DNA of 64,000 bases from Thermovibrio guaymasensis. GTDB lineage: Bacteria > Aquificota > Aquificia > Desulfurobacteriales > Desulfurobacteriaceae. Position numbers and translations under genes: made by a program. Below are positions 37,399-45,694 of the stretch, piece after piece (position 1 is the stretch's first letter; each line of letters begins with the position of its first letter). Under the pieces are notes generated by a model. It saw nothing but the letters and a program-made list of their open reading frames with translations. It had not been told where the DNA came from and did not search any database. Location of the stretch: assembly GCF_003633715.1 (NCBI RefSeq), contig NZ_RBIE01000002.1:62001-126000 (forward strand), given 5' to 3'.

Positions 37399-37420
37399 TA
37401 GGGGGGCAGATTGCCCCCTA
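37399..37420. terminator. Bidirectional hairpin between convergent genes
   Basis: GGGGGCA (37402-37408) pairs with TGCCCCC (37412-37418) around a GAT loop, with flanking TA pairs. It follows the forward oxidoreductase stop and includes the stop codon of the reverse SPOUT-like gene. There is no T-tract on either side. Confidence 0.5.
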
Positions 37421-37969
37421 CCTTCCTAAAAGTCTATCAAGGATTATTGAAGCAGCAGAGCGAACTGAAAGGTGGTTGTAATCGGTAGGACCAACAATCG
37501 GTTCTAAAACGTAGTCTGCACTCTCCATAAACTCTTCAGTCAATCCCCACCCGGTTCCAAAGCAGATTATTAAGTCCTCTCCTTTTTCAATCTTCTCCCT
37601 TAACCTAGAGAAGGAGATAGCGTTTTCCCTCTTCCTTGCAGTGGTAACAACTACTTTCGGCCTTACTCCGTCAACTTCCAGAATGTGACTTAAGGCATCT
37701 TCAAAGTAAGGAACAGCTTTAACTATCTTTAAGGCTTCCCACCTCTTTGGGTTATACTCCCTGCCGTGTCCACCTTGCCAGAAAGATAGGAGTTTGTTTG
37801 CAAGCCAAAGGTGGTTCTCTATTGGCTGAACTACGTAGTAGCGCTTTACCCCATAGGTCCTTGAAGCCCTCGCTATGTCGTGAATGTCAAGGGTAGTTAG
37901 GGAAGTAGCTACAACCTTACCGCTCTTGTTGTAAACTGGGTAGTGAAGGATCGCAGTGTAAACAGCCAT
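37418..37969 (-). CDS. SPOUT-like RNA methyltransferase-family protein
   Basis: This 183-residue protein matches a small Aquifex-type family of predicted SAM-dependent RNA methyltransferases. It opens with YTAILHYPVYNKSG and TTLDIHDIARASRTYGV. It continues with VVVTTARKR and ends with ICFGTGWGLTEE and PIVGPTDYNHLSVRSA, the glycine-rich knot region typical of SPOUT enzymes. Relatives often sit near trmD, but not here. The modified nucleotide is not known. It lies alone on the minus strand after ubiB. Confidence 0.75.
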   Translation of the reverse strand: MAVYTAILHYPVYNKSGKVVATSLTTLDIHDIARASRTYGVKRYYVVQPIENHLWLANKLLSFWQGGHGREYNPKRWEALKIVKAVPYFEDALSHILEVDGVRPKVVVTTARKRENAISFSRLREKIEKGEDLIICFGTGWGLTEEFMESADYVLEPIVGPTDYNHLSVRSAASIILDRLLGR

Positions 37970-38003
37970 ACCTCTTCTCCAGAAATTTTGAGAAATTATA
38001 GCC

Positions 38004-39500
38004 TTAACGGGAAAGCTTATTTACGATTAGGACGGTGGGAATGTAGAAAAGGAGGAGTTTCGGAGAAAAGACGAGAGTAACAGAGAAGCCCAAAAGGGCC
38101 ATTCCCCAAAAGATTTCCCTGTAACTCCTCCTCTCCCTCTTTAAAGAGCTCCTTAAGAGATTTGGAAACTCATCAACGAGCTGAGCGTAGTTCATAGAAA
38201 GAGTAGTTCCTGCCCTCTTTAAGAATGAGAGGAGAACTTTTGGGGCAATCTTCTCCAAATAAGGCTTCAGCAGTGGAGGAAGCCTGAAGTCGGGGTAGAT
38301 CATCCTTGCTATTGACTCAGTATGGGCTATTGTTTTCATTAAAGTAACGAGCTCCTCAGGAAGGACAACTTTAAACTTCCTTGCAGTTGAGAGCTCCTCA
38401 TAGAAGAGCTTCTCAGCGTCTATCTTAGAAAGGGGTTTGTTGTAGTACTTATCAAGGAAAATGAGAATCTCTCTCTTTAAGAGCTTCTCGTTCAGGTTCT
38501 CCGGAAGGGCTCCTATCCTCCTAAGGGAGCCGACTATAAGGTCTGGGTCCCTATTCATAACCCCCAAGGAAAAGAGGAAGAACTCGTAAAGGGTATCAGG
38601 AGAGAACCTTCCAATTATCCCAAAGTCAACAAATGCAAAACGACCGTCATTTAGCAGGAATATGTTTCCAGGGTGAAGGTCTCCGTGGAAAACTCCAAGC
38701 TCAAAGACCATTCTGTTAACCGCCCTAACGAACTTCTCAGCAAGCTCCTTCCTCCTTTCCTCAGGCAGGTCAGTACTTCCCAACTTCTTTCCACGGATAA
38801 ACTCAGATACCAAGTACCTCCTTGAAGTGTAATCCCAGAAGACCTCAGGAACGTAAAATGAAGGCTCTTCCTTTGAGAACTTCCTAAAGAGCTCCATGTA
38901 GGCGGCTTCCTTTCCAAGGTCAAGCTCGTCAAGGAGCATTCTTTCAATTTCCTCAACGATTTGGGGAAGTCTGAAGTCCTTTAAGGGAGGGTAAATAGAA
39001 CACAAAAGCTTAACTATGAGCTTAAGGATTGATACGTCCTCTTTTATTAGCTTCTCAGCATGAGGTCTTACAACTTTAAGGGCAACTTCCTTCCCGTCTT
39101 TTAGGAAAGCTCTATGAACCTGAGCAACAGAACCAGAACCTATTGGTTCAGGCTCAACGTAGGAGAAAAAAGTCCTCAGCTCAGGATAGGCTTCAAGGAT
39201 TTCCTTTAGAGGCTGGGGAGGAACCCTATCCTGGAGTTTTTCAAGCTCCTTAACAAAATCTGCAGGGAGTACATCAATCCTCGTTGATAAGAGCTGACCG
39301 ACCTTTATGAAGGCTCCGCCCAAACTCTCAAGTGAAAGCCTTAACCTTACAGGAGGAGGGTATGATAGGAGCTCCTTCTTATTCCAAAAAGGAAGTGAAA
39401 TTAGAAAGGCACCAAAAGGAGTAAGGTATCTGGAAACCTCCTCGTAAAAACAGAAGTAAAGGGAGGAGAGGACCTCCCAAAGCCTCTTAAGGCCCCTCAT
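38004..39500 (-). CDS. ubiB: ABC1/UbiB-family atypical protein kinase-like ATPase
   Basis: This membrane-associated ABC1 protein is needed for isoprenoid quinone synthesis in other bacteria. The diagnostic FIKVGQLLSTR (KxGQ) motif is present, with the ATP-site lysine region ALKVVRPHAEKL, catalytic VFHGDLHPGNIFL and the metal motif FVDFGIIG. Hydrophobic segments close the C-terminus. The quinone here is likely a menaquinone type. I favour ATG 39500; a TTG at 39512 would add four residues. It overlaps the upstream coiled-coil gene by 14 bases. Confidence 0.88.
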   Translation of the reverse strand: MRGLKRLWEVLSSLYFCFYEEVSRYLTPFGAFLISLPFWNKKELLSYPPPVRLRLSLESLGGAFIKVGQLLSTRIDVLPADFVKELEKLQDRVPPQPLKEILEAYPELRTFFSYVEPEPIGSGSVAQVHRAFLKDGKEVALKVVRPHAEKLIKEDVSILKLIVKLLCSIYPPLKDFRLPQIVEEIERMLLDELDLGKEAAYMELFRKFSKEEPSFYVPEVFWDYTSRRYLVSEFIRGKKLGSTDLPEERRKELAEKFVRAVNRMVFELGVFHGDLHPGNIFLLNDGRFAFVDFGIIGRFSPDTLYEFFLFSLGVMNRDPDLIVGSLRRIGALPENLNEKLLKREILIFLDKYYNKPLSKIDAEKLFYEELSTARKFKVVLPEELVTLMKTIAHTESIARMIYPDFRLPPLLKPYLEKIAPKVLLSFLKRAGTTLSMNYAQLVDEFPNLLRSSLKRERRSYREIFWGMALLGFSVTLVFSPKLLLFYIPTVLIVNKLSR

Positions 39501-39816
39501 TTCCTTTATCAATAGATGCTTTAATCTCCTCTAATTGAGCTCTTAAACTCTCCACCTCCCTCTTTAGCTCCTCAAATTCTTCTCTAGTAACCAGGTTCAT
39601 CTCCCTTACAGCTTTCTCCACTTCCTTTGCAATCTCTTCCTTCTTACTGATTAGTAATTTCTTTAGATCTTCAAGAAACTTCTTCCCCTCCTCCTCAGAG
39701 AGCTTTCCCCTTTCCTCAAGCTCCTTAATCATCTCCTCCACTTTCTCAGAAACCAGCGAAATGAAACCGATCTGGAGGAGAGCCAGCTTCTTAACAATTT
39801 CAGCAGGTCCTTTCAT
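39487..39816 (-). CDS. Small coiled-coil protein, phasin/UbiK-like
   Basis: This 109-residue protein has a short hydrophobic helix near residues 10-22 followed by charged heptad-rich helices (about 50-105). The segment LVTREEFEELKREVESL resembles the C-terminal coiled coil of UbiK/BMFP proteins, which assist ubiquinone synthesis, and the whole resembles phasin-like proteins. It immediately precedes and overlaps ubiB, so a partner role in quinone assembly is a reasonable inference. The assignment to UbiK rather than phasin is not certain. Confidence 0.65.
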   Translation of the reverse strand: MKGPAEIVKKLALLQIGFISLVSEKVEEMIKELEERGKLSEEEGKKFLEDLKKLLISKKEEIAKEVEKAVREMNLVTREEFEELKREVESLRAQLEEIKASIDKGNEGP

Positions 39817-39843
39817 CTGAAAACTCCTTTAAATTTGGTTTAC

Positions 39844-39859
39844 AGTTTAAAATTAAACT
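39844..39859. repeat. AT-rich palindrome before lptD
   Basis: AGTTTAA-AA-TTAAACT lies between the divergent coiled-coil gene and lptD. It shares the core TTTAAAATTAAA with the element at 958-973 and similarly holds a TAAAAT about 33-38 bases before the TTG start. Confidence 0.3.
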
Positions 39860-39885
39860 ACAAAATTGAAAAGGGGTAACAGATT

Positions 39886-41820
39886 TTGAGAAGGAGCGTT
39901 CTAACCTTTCTCTTCCTCCTTACACTCCCCGCCTTCGGAGGGGAGGTCCCGGTAGTAATAACGGCAAAGGAAGTTAAGGGAAACGTTAATACCTCTGTAA
40001 AGGCACACGGTAGAGTAGTCGTAAAGTACAAAGACGTTACTATAGAGGGAGATAAGGGCCTATACGATAGGAAAAGGGAAACTATAAGAGTATGGGGAAA
40101 TGTAGTAATAAAGGAAGGGGATACCGAGCTCCACTGTAAAAACCTCATTTACAACCTTAACACAAAGGAAGCTCTCCTTGAGAACGTTGAAGGGTGGCTT
40201 TCAAGGGGGGAAAGACTTAAGGCAGAAAGGATTAAAAGGGTTTCCGAAAAGGAGTGGATAGCTTACGACGGAGAGTACACCCCCTGCTCCCACAAATGTC
40301 CAGACTGGTCGGTCTCTGCAAAGAAGTTTAAGATCCTCTTAGGAGAGTCTTTCGCAGGAAAGTGGGTAGCTTTTAGAGTAAAGGAAATTCCTATTTTAAT
40401 TTCTCCTTACCTTTCAGGGCCCATAAAGAGGGAAAGGAAGAGTGGTTTTCTGTTTCCAAGGTTTGGGTACATAAGTAAAGACGGTTTTATTTACAAACAG
40501 CCCTTCTACTTAGTCCTTGGAAGGAGCGCCGATCTAACCCTCACCTACGAAAAAAGGACTATTGACGGAGAGGGAAAACAGGCAGAGTTAAGGTACGTCT
40601 TAGGAGAGAAGAACAGGGGAGACCTAACTTACTACCAGCTTAACAAGTCAGACAGGAAGGACTGGAAGTTTAACCTTAACCATACTTACAAACCTTCAGA
40701 TTATGCCTACGGAAGTGCAAAGGCAGAGATAGTAAGTAGCAGGGAGTACTACAAGAGCTCCTCAAACCTTGACACAGTGGAGCAGTCACAAGTCTACACA
40801 AAGTCAGACGTAACAGTAAGTAAACTCTGGGAGCACACTGTTTTAAACGCCAACGCCGTTTACTTAAGGTACCTTGACGGAAGTGCCGATACTATCTACC
40901 AAAGACTTCCCTCCCTCTCCATTTACCTCCTTGATTCTCCAATCCCTAAAACTCCCTTCACTTTTAACCTCTTTTCAAGGGCTACATACTTTTACAGGAA
41001 GGCTGGAGGGAGCTCCTACAGGGTTAACCTAGAACCTTCCCTTAAACTCAGTAAGCAGATTGGCAGGGTAAAAAACACCAGCGAATTAACCTACATGTAC
41101 ACTTACTACCAGTTCGGCAACAGCAGGGAGCTGTGGAGGTTTAAAAACTCAACTAAGGTTAATAGGTTCTATCCCCTAGGTAGCTACGCCATTTCAGTTA
41201 ACCCAGAACTAACCTTTAACTACGTTGAAAGCAAAAATCAGGAGAGTTTCCCCCTCTACGATATAACAGATAGGATAAGGGGAGAGAGGAGGTTAAGCCC
41301 TGCCGTTGAACTTTACCTTTACGGAAAAGGGAAAAGGTTAGCTCGTATATCGGCTCAGACCGACTACCTTCTAAACGGCTCTAAGTGGAAGGAATTAAAG
41401 GGAGACTTTGAAATTACTCCAACTTACTGGTTGACCTTAAGGGAAACTGCAGACGTTTCCCCCCAAAGAGGTGGACTAAAATTTCTAAACTCCTACGCCC
41501 AGGTTAACCTAAGTAGAATTAACCTCTGGATCAATCACTACAACGGTAAAGAAATGGATATCCAATACCTTAAATGGGGTTTTAAACTACCACTTTCGCC
41601 ATTCCTAAACTTCAACTACATCCAGAGGTACGATTTAAAAAACTCAACTGACAGGGAAAGAAAGTACTCATTCACCATGAACAGGGGATGTTGGAACGGA
41701 GAAATTTCCTACAGGTGGATAAAAAATTACGATAGCACAATTGACTACCAAATAGTTTTAACCATTAACTTAGTTAAACTCGGAAGTTACGGCTACAAAT
41801 TTACTGGGAAGAAGGAGTAG
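39886..41820 (+). CDS. lptD: LPS assembly outer membrane protein LptD
   Basis: LptD is the outer-membrane beta-barrel that inserts lipopolysaccharide. The protein has a signal peptide (MRRSVLTFLFLLTLPAFG). An OstA/LptA-like jellyroll follows (KEVKGN, then GDKGLYDRKRETIRVWGNV). A long beta-strand-rich barrel from about residue 200 to the end completes the layout. The conserved PYLSGPIKRERKSGFLFP transition is clear. At 644 residues it is shorter than the E. coli protein (about 780). The start is TTG at 39886. It converges on the PilG-like gene with a 20-base overlap. Confidence 0.88.
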   Translation: MRRSVLTFLFLLTLPAFGGEVPVVITAKEVKGNVNTSVKAHGRVVVKYKDVTIEGDKGLYDRKRETIRVWGNVVIKEGDTELHCKNLIYNLNTKEALLENVEGWLSRGERLKAERIKRVSEKEWIAYDGEYTPCSHKCPDWSVSAKKFKILLGESFAGKWVAFRVKEIPILISPYLSGPIKRERKSGFLFPRFGYISKDGFIYKQPFYLVLGRSADLTLTYEKRTIDGEGKQAELRYVLGEKNRGDLTYYQLNKSDRKDWKFNLNHTYKPSDYAYGSAKAEIVSSREYYKSSSNLDTVEQSQVYTKSDVTVSKLWEHTVLNANAVYLRYLDGSADTIYQRLPSLSIYLLDSPIPKTPFTFNLFSRATYFYRKAGGSSYRVNLEPSLKLSKQIGRVKNTSELTYMYTYYQFGNSRELWRFKNSTKVNRFYPLGSYAISVNPELTFNYVESKNQESFPLYDITDRIRGERRLSPAVELYLYGKGKRLARISAQTDYLLNGSKWKELKGDFEITPTYWLTLRETADVSPQRGGLKFLNSYAQVNLSRINLWINHYNGKEMDIQYLKWGFKLPLSPFLNFNYIQRYDLKNSTDRERKYSFTMNRGCWNGEISYRWIKNYDSTIDYQIVLTINLVKLGSYGYKFTGKKE

Positions 41821-42676
41821 AAGACTTAACCGGTCTAAGGTTACTGGTAGTCCAAACAGTACACTTTTGCCTATCTACGTAAAACTTCCCACCATAAGGA
41901 TCTTCTGGAACTTTACTAATAAATCCTTTATCTACGAGCTCATCTAAAGAGTTAGGACACCTCCTGTAAACCTTTCTGAACTTCTCAAGAGCTAAGTTAA
42001 GGTCTCTAAGGTAAATAAGGACTTTTAGTCTCCTTTCAAGCTGTTTCCTTAGAACTTCATTTTTAACCCTCTTTAACTCCTGAGCAGTCTCAATCACAGC
42101 AAGCTGATATTTACCAGACTGAGCGTAAAGACGGGGAATTAAAAGTTTAAGGTAGTAGGGAGCCCCTTCCATATCAGATGCCTTTTTCAAATACTGAGCA
42201 CCCTTAACTTTATCCCCTAAAAAGTAAAAGTAGTTAAACCCTATGAAGAACGGAAGCCTCCAGTCGTCTATATATTTCATTCCTCTTTCAAGAGTTATAT
42301 TAACCTCGTGCAGAAATTCCTTCTTATCCTTTATTCGCCATAGAATGTAAGAACCGGTAAAGTAATAAGGGTCAAAGTAGTAAGGATCAAGTTTTGTTAT
42401 AACCTTCACGTTGTGAAAATTGGTTTCCCACTCCTCCTTACTGAACTTTCTCTCCCGCCACTGGTTAAAGATGTCATTCCCAGTCAGATAACAAGTCTGC
42501 ATATAGAGAACGTCGGAAATAAGGGGCTTGAGGGTAGGGAAGGTCAAAATCAACCGTTCGTAGGAGTAAGAATAGACCTTAGAGTCCCCTTCAACCTTAG
42601 GTTGAAGGGAGGTTGCCTTCTCCATAACTGGATAAGAAAGAGCTATAAGGAAAAACGCCAAAACCAGCCTTTTCAC
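41801..42676 (-). CDS. TPR-like protein with pseudopilin-like tail (PilG candidate)
   Basis: This 291-residue protein has an N-terminal signal or anchor (MKRLVLAFFLIALSYP) and helical TPR-like repeats (about residues 95-230). Its C-terminal stretch, CPNSLDELVDKGFISKVPEDPYGG, resembles the L-x-x-L-x-x-x-G-x-I-x-x-x-P-x-D-P-x-G pattern of GspG pseudopilins. I do not recognise a named family with certainty. It ends a run of pilin, ABC ATPase and ABC permease genes, where Myxococcus has pilG with pilH and pilI, so PilG is the best guess. It starts at the permease stop with one-base overlap. Confidence 0.6.
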   Translation of the reverse strand: MKRLVLAFFLIALSYPVMEKATSLQPKVEGDSKVYSYSYERLILTFPTLKPLISDVLYMQTCYLTGNDIFNQWRERKFSKEEWETNFHNVKVITKLDPYYFDPYYFTGSYILWRIKDKKEFLHEVNITLERGMKYIDDWRLPFFIGFNYFYFLGDKVKGAQYLKKASDMEGAPYYLKLLIPRLYAQSGKYQLAVIETAQELKRVKNEVLRKQLERRLKVLIYLRDLNLALEKFRKVYRRCPNSLDELVDKGFISKVPEDPYGGKFYVDRQKCTVWTTSNLRPVKSSTPSSQ

Positions 42677-43476
42677 TACAGTTCTCTCCTAGTAAAGAAC
42701 CAAGTGGAGATTAAAAGTACTGCACAGGAGTAGAAAAGGGTATAGAGAACAATCAGGACAAAGTAGAGAGGTGAAACGGAGAGCTGAAGGTGAACGGCAT
42801 AGGCCTTGAGGTCATAGAGGGAGAAGTTGGGGAAGAAGTAGTAGAGGACTTTTATTAAAACCTTGTTAAAAGGGCTTACGTAATCAGAGGAAAGGGACAG
42901 CTCCTTAACAGAGGCAAGCTCAAGGCCCGAGAGGAAAAGGAGAAAGCCGACAACGGTGGCGAGGGTCTGGCTCGTAAAGAGAATTGAGAATAGGGTTGAG
43001 AAGGCCGATAGGAGAGTTCCCATAAAGAAGAGGGAAAGAGTCAGGAGAAAAATCCTTTCAACTACAATAACATGAGGAACGTACAACCTTGCGAAGTGGC
43101 TTATTCCTAAAACACCCACAGAAACTATAAAGAATGAGGCAAAGAGAAAGAGGGCAAGGGCCATAAGGGAGCCAAAATACTTGCCCACAAGGTAACTCTC
43201 CCTCTTAATGGGTTTGGAGAGTATCAGATAAACGAACTTATCGGAGATATCACGAAAAAGGGTTGAGACGGGAACCATAATGGCAAAGATGGCCGTCAGG
43301 AAGAAGTAGAAGGCAAGGGCAAAGTCCATACCCACCTTCACGCTGTCTCCGGCGGCAAGCTCGGAGAGGTAGTAGCTGAGGAAGAGTAGGAGAACCTCAA
43401 CAAGGAGCATTCCGATAAAGAAGCGCTCTTTCACGCTCTCTCTAAAGGTGAGCTTTGCAACCGGCCAAAAACTCAA
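42676..43476 (-). CDS. ABC transporter permease (PilI-like)
   Basis: This 266-residue protein has six hydrophobic segments and belongs to the ABC-2 type of single-gene permeases. An amphipathic start (FWPVAKLTFRESVKERFF) is followed by segments near 20-38, 50-70, 98-122, 138-162, 170-186 and 235-257. The substrate is unknown. It overlaps the ATPase gene by four bases. Together with the pilin genes upstream it matches the Myxococcus PilH-PilI ABC transporter needed for pilus assembly, though generic export is possible. Confidence 0.8.
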   Translation of the reverse strand: MSFWPVAKLTFRESVKERFFIGMLLVEVLLLFLSYYLSELAAGDSVKVGMDFALAFYFFLTAIFAIMVPVSTLFRDISDKFVYLILSKPIKRESYLVGKYFGSLMALALFLFASFFIVSVGVLGISHFARLYVPHVIVVERIFLLTLSLFFMGTLLSAFSTLFSILFTSQTLATVVGFLLFLSGLELASVKELSLSSDYVSPFNKVLIKVLYYFFPNFSLYDLKAYAVHLQLSVSPLYFVLIVLYTLFYSCAVLLISTWFFTRREL

Positions 43477-44357
43477 ATCATTCCTCCAGAGCCTTTAATA
43501 AAGGAGACGAGAATGTCCTCAAGGGAAAGGCTCTTGGGCTCAACCGCCACTATTTCATAGCCCTCCCTCCTTAACTTTTCTAGGAAAGACCAGAGCTCTT
43601 GCCTGCTTATTTCCTTTGAGAGGAGGGAACTCTCACCAACTTTCCTGTAAACTAACGTATATCCAGTAATAAACTTACTTATAAGGGAAGAAACCGAGTC
43701 AATTAGCTTTATCTCACCACCGACGATAATAGCAACCTTGTCGGAGAGCCTCTCAACGTCTTGAATTATGTGGGAGCTGTAGAAGACGGCCTTACCTTCT
43801 TCCTTTAACCTTCTTATAACGGAAGCAATCACACTCCGCCCGACTGGATCTAAACCGCTCATGGGCTCGTCAAGAATTAGGAACTCCGGTTCGTTTAGAA
43901 GGGTCGCGGCAAAGAGGAGGCGCTGAACCATACCTTTAGAGTAAGAGGAGAGCTTCCTCTCCTCAACGCCGACGAGTTCAACGAGCTCAAGGAGTTTTAA
44001 GTACTTCTTCCTCCTCTTATAGTAGGGAATACCGTAAACGTCGGCACAGAAGTCAAGGTACTCCTTTCCGGTTATTGAGAGGGGAACGTAAGGCCTTTCT
44101 GGAAGGAAACCTACTTTTCTCTTTACAGAAACGTCCGTATTTAACTTTCCGAAAATTCTAATTTCCCCACTGTCGGGAAAAATAAAGCCCATAATTGCTT
44201 TCATTGTAGTCGTTTTACCCGCACCATTAGGACCTATAAACCCAAAAATTTCCCTACTAACTTCAAAGTTTACGCCCTTTAAAACCTTAACGCTCTCCTT
44301 TTTAAGAAAACCTTTCTTATAGCTCTTTTGTAGGTTTTTAACAGATAAAATAGCCAT
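43473..44357 (-). CDS. ABC transporter ATP-binding protein (PilH-like)
   Basis: This 294-residue ATPase has Walker A GPNGAGKT at residues 42-49, a signature-like SSYSKGMVQRL and Walker B FLILDEPMSGLD, with the switch His in FYSSHII. The start is ATG 44357, with a one-base gap after the preceding pilin stop; a longer frame to 44444 would overlap the pilin gene in an unrelated sequence. The tight pilin-ATPase spacing supports a function tied to the pilus, as for Myxococcus PilH. Confidence 0.9.
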   Translation of the reverse strand: MAILSVKNLQKSYKKGFLKKESVKVLKGVNFEVSREIFGFIGPNGAGKTTTMKAIMGFIFPDSGEIRIFGKLNTDVSVKRKVGFLPERPYVPLSITGKEYLDFCADVYGIPYYKRRKKYLKLLELVELVGVEERKLSSYSKGMVQRLLFAATLLNEPEFLILDEPMSGLDPVGRSVIASVIRRLKEEGKAVFYSSHIIQDVERLSDKVAIIVGGEIKLIDSVSSLISKFITGYTLVYRKVGESSLLSKEISRQELWSFLEKLRREGYEIVAVEPKSLSLEDILVSFIKGSGGMI

Positions 44358-44358
44358 A

Positions 44359-44892
44359 TCAGTAAACCGTGTAATTGACGTAGACGATTCTTTGGGGAGG
44401 TTCATCGGGAATGAAGACCTTTCCGATATTTCCGTCATTGTCAAGGTCTGCCTCTGCCTTCATTAAGATATCTATAACTCCTTCTCTTACCTGAGTAAAG
44501 CCGTTAGCAACAACGCTGTCATCGTAGCAGGCCTCCACATCGGCCATACACTGGGAAACGGTTCTACTGCCATTCGCCTTTGCAACGGCATACCTATACC
44601 TGATAACACCTTGAGGTCTAAAACCTATAAGGTAAAAGTAAGAGTTACTGTTCCAATCCTCCGTACCCTGAGGGGGGGGTATGTTTTCAGGGGACCAGTA
44701 ACAGGTAACGTACCACCCCTTCTCCGCCCTGTAGATCTCCTCCAGTTTTCTTAGAACTCCGAGGTTTTCAAGGGCTTCTACTCTTTTAGCTTGAAGGACG
44801 TACCTTTTGTAGTTGTACCCCGCTATTCCCGCAAGGATTCCTAGTAAAAGGAGTACGATTAAGACCTCTAAGATTGTAAACCCTCTTCTCAA
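44359..44892 (-). CDS. Type IV pilin-like protein (minor or second pilin)
   Basis: This 177-residue prepilin has a very short leader MRRG followed by FTILEVLIVLLLLG, cleaved after Gly4 with the conserved Glu at mature position 5. The soluble part shares the IGFRPQG-type segment with the major pilin, so the two are paralogues. Cysteines in VTCYW and VEACYD could form a disulfide. It follows the major pilin's terminator, so it likely uses weaker or separate transcription, and it leads into the ABC genes. Confidence 0.88.
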   Translation of the reverse strand: MRRGFTILEVLIVLLLLGILAGIAGYNYKRYVLQAKRVEALENLGVLRKLEEIYRAEKGWYVTCYWSPENIPPPQGTEDWNSNSYFYLIGFRPQGVIRYRYAVAKANGSRTVSQCMADVEACYDDSVVANGFTQVREGVIDILMKAEADLDNDGNIGKVFIPDEPPQRIVYVNYTVY

Positions 44893-44940
44893 TTTTTCTA
44901 CTCTTAATGTTAGTTATTATGACCATTTTATAAAACTGAG

Positions 44941-44966
44941 AAAAAAAAGAAAGGGCCGAAGCCCTT
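44941..44966 (-). terminator. Strong terminator after the major pilin gene
   Basis: On the minus strand AAGGGC-TTCG-GCCCTT forms a hairpin with a stable UUCG tetraloop. It is followed by TC and eight T residues. This is the clearest rho-independent terminator in the window and isolates the abundant pilin transcript from the downstream pilin-ABC genes. Confidence 0.9.
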
Positions 44967-44993
44967 CCTTGGGAGAGCAAGGATTAAGCCAAA

Positions 44994-45587
44994 TTAAAAC
45001 TCGTTAGCACCTGCATCAACGGGGTCAGGATTAATCTTGGTGTGCTCGTCGTCCCTATAGAATCCGGCTTTGATGCCGTCTCCGTCAAGGTCGCCGGTAG
45101 CGGCAATCGTAATATCAACCTGTCCATCGTGAACATCAACACCGTTTTGAATGTTACCGTTTGTGTCAATTGAAGTGTCGGTGTTGTAGGCGGTTGCATC
45201 GTTGGCCATGCTGTTACCGGAAGTTGCAGGTGATTGAGGAGCCCCCTCGGTTACACCGTAAACGTAGTAAACATCCCCTGCAGGCCTAAAGCCGATAAGG
45301 TCAAATCCTGCACCGGGAGTTTGAACCTGCCAAGGGTGCTTTGTAGGTCCGGGAGTAACTCCAGTAGGAGCCGCCGAACACTGGGCGTACTGACCGTGCT
45401 CTGCTGCAAAGCTCTCCTCAGCAGTTACGATTGCCCCAATGTTCTCCTTGGCCTCAACGGTTTTTGACTTGAGCTGGAACTTCCTGTACTGGGGAATAGC
45501 AATTGCTGCAAGGATTGCAATAATCGCTACAACAACCATCAGCTCAATAAGCGTGAAACCTTTACGGAAGTTTGATAAGTTTTTCAT
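44994..45587 (-). CDS. pilA: Type IV major pilin (PilA-like)
   Basis: This 197-residue prepilin has the leader MKNLSNFRKG, cleaved after Gly10, then FTLIELMVVVAIIAILAAIAIP with Glu at mature position 5. The soluble part is rich in Ala, Thr, Asp and Gly and ends with an Asp-rich DLDGDG loop that may bind calcium. The ATG has an AGGAGG SD. Upstream are a sigma-54 promoter and two phased activator-like sites, and a strong terminator follows. This fits a highly expressed, regulated major pilin. Confidence 0.92.
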   Translation of the reverse strand: MKNLSNFRKGFTLIELMVVVAIIAILAAIAIPQYRKFQLKSKTVEAKENIGAIVTAEESFAAEHGQYAQCSAAPTGVTPGPTKHPWQVQTPGAGFDLIGFRPAGDVYYVYGVTEGAPQSPATSGNSMANDATAYNTDTSIDTNGNIQNGVDVHDGQVDITIAATGDLDGDGIKAGFYRDDEHTKINPDPVDAGANEF

Positions 45588-45622
45588 GTTTACCTCCTAA
45601 ATGAATTTTAGTTTGCTTAAGT

Positions 45623-45638
45623 AGCAAGACATATGCCA
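45623..45638 (-). promoter_or_regulatory. Sigma-54 (-24/-12) promoter of pilA
   Basis: On the minus strand the sequence TGGCATATGTCTTGCT matches the RpoN consensus TGGCAYRN4TTGCW in every defined position, with GG and GC 12 bases apart. The predicted start near 45612 gives a 25-base leader with an AGGAGG SD. Confidence 0.8.
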
Positions 45639-45679
45639 GTTAATAAGGGAAAATAAAGAAGAAACTTTCTAATTAAGAG

Positions 45680-45694
45680 TGACGATTTTTGTCA
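45680..45694. promoter_or_regulatory. Activator-like site 1 upstream of pilA
   Basis: TGACGATTTTTGTCA has TGAC/GTCA ends around seven bases. It is centred about 75 bases before the predicted start, a usual place for enhancer-binding proteins such as PilR. It resembles the second copy at 45703-45717. Confidence 0.5.
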
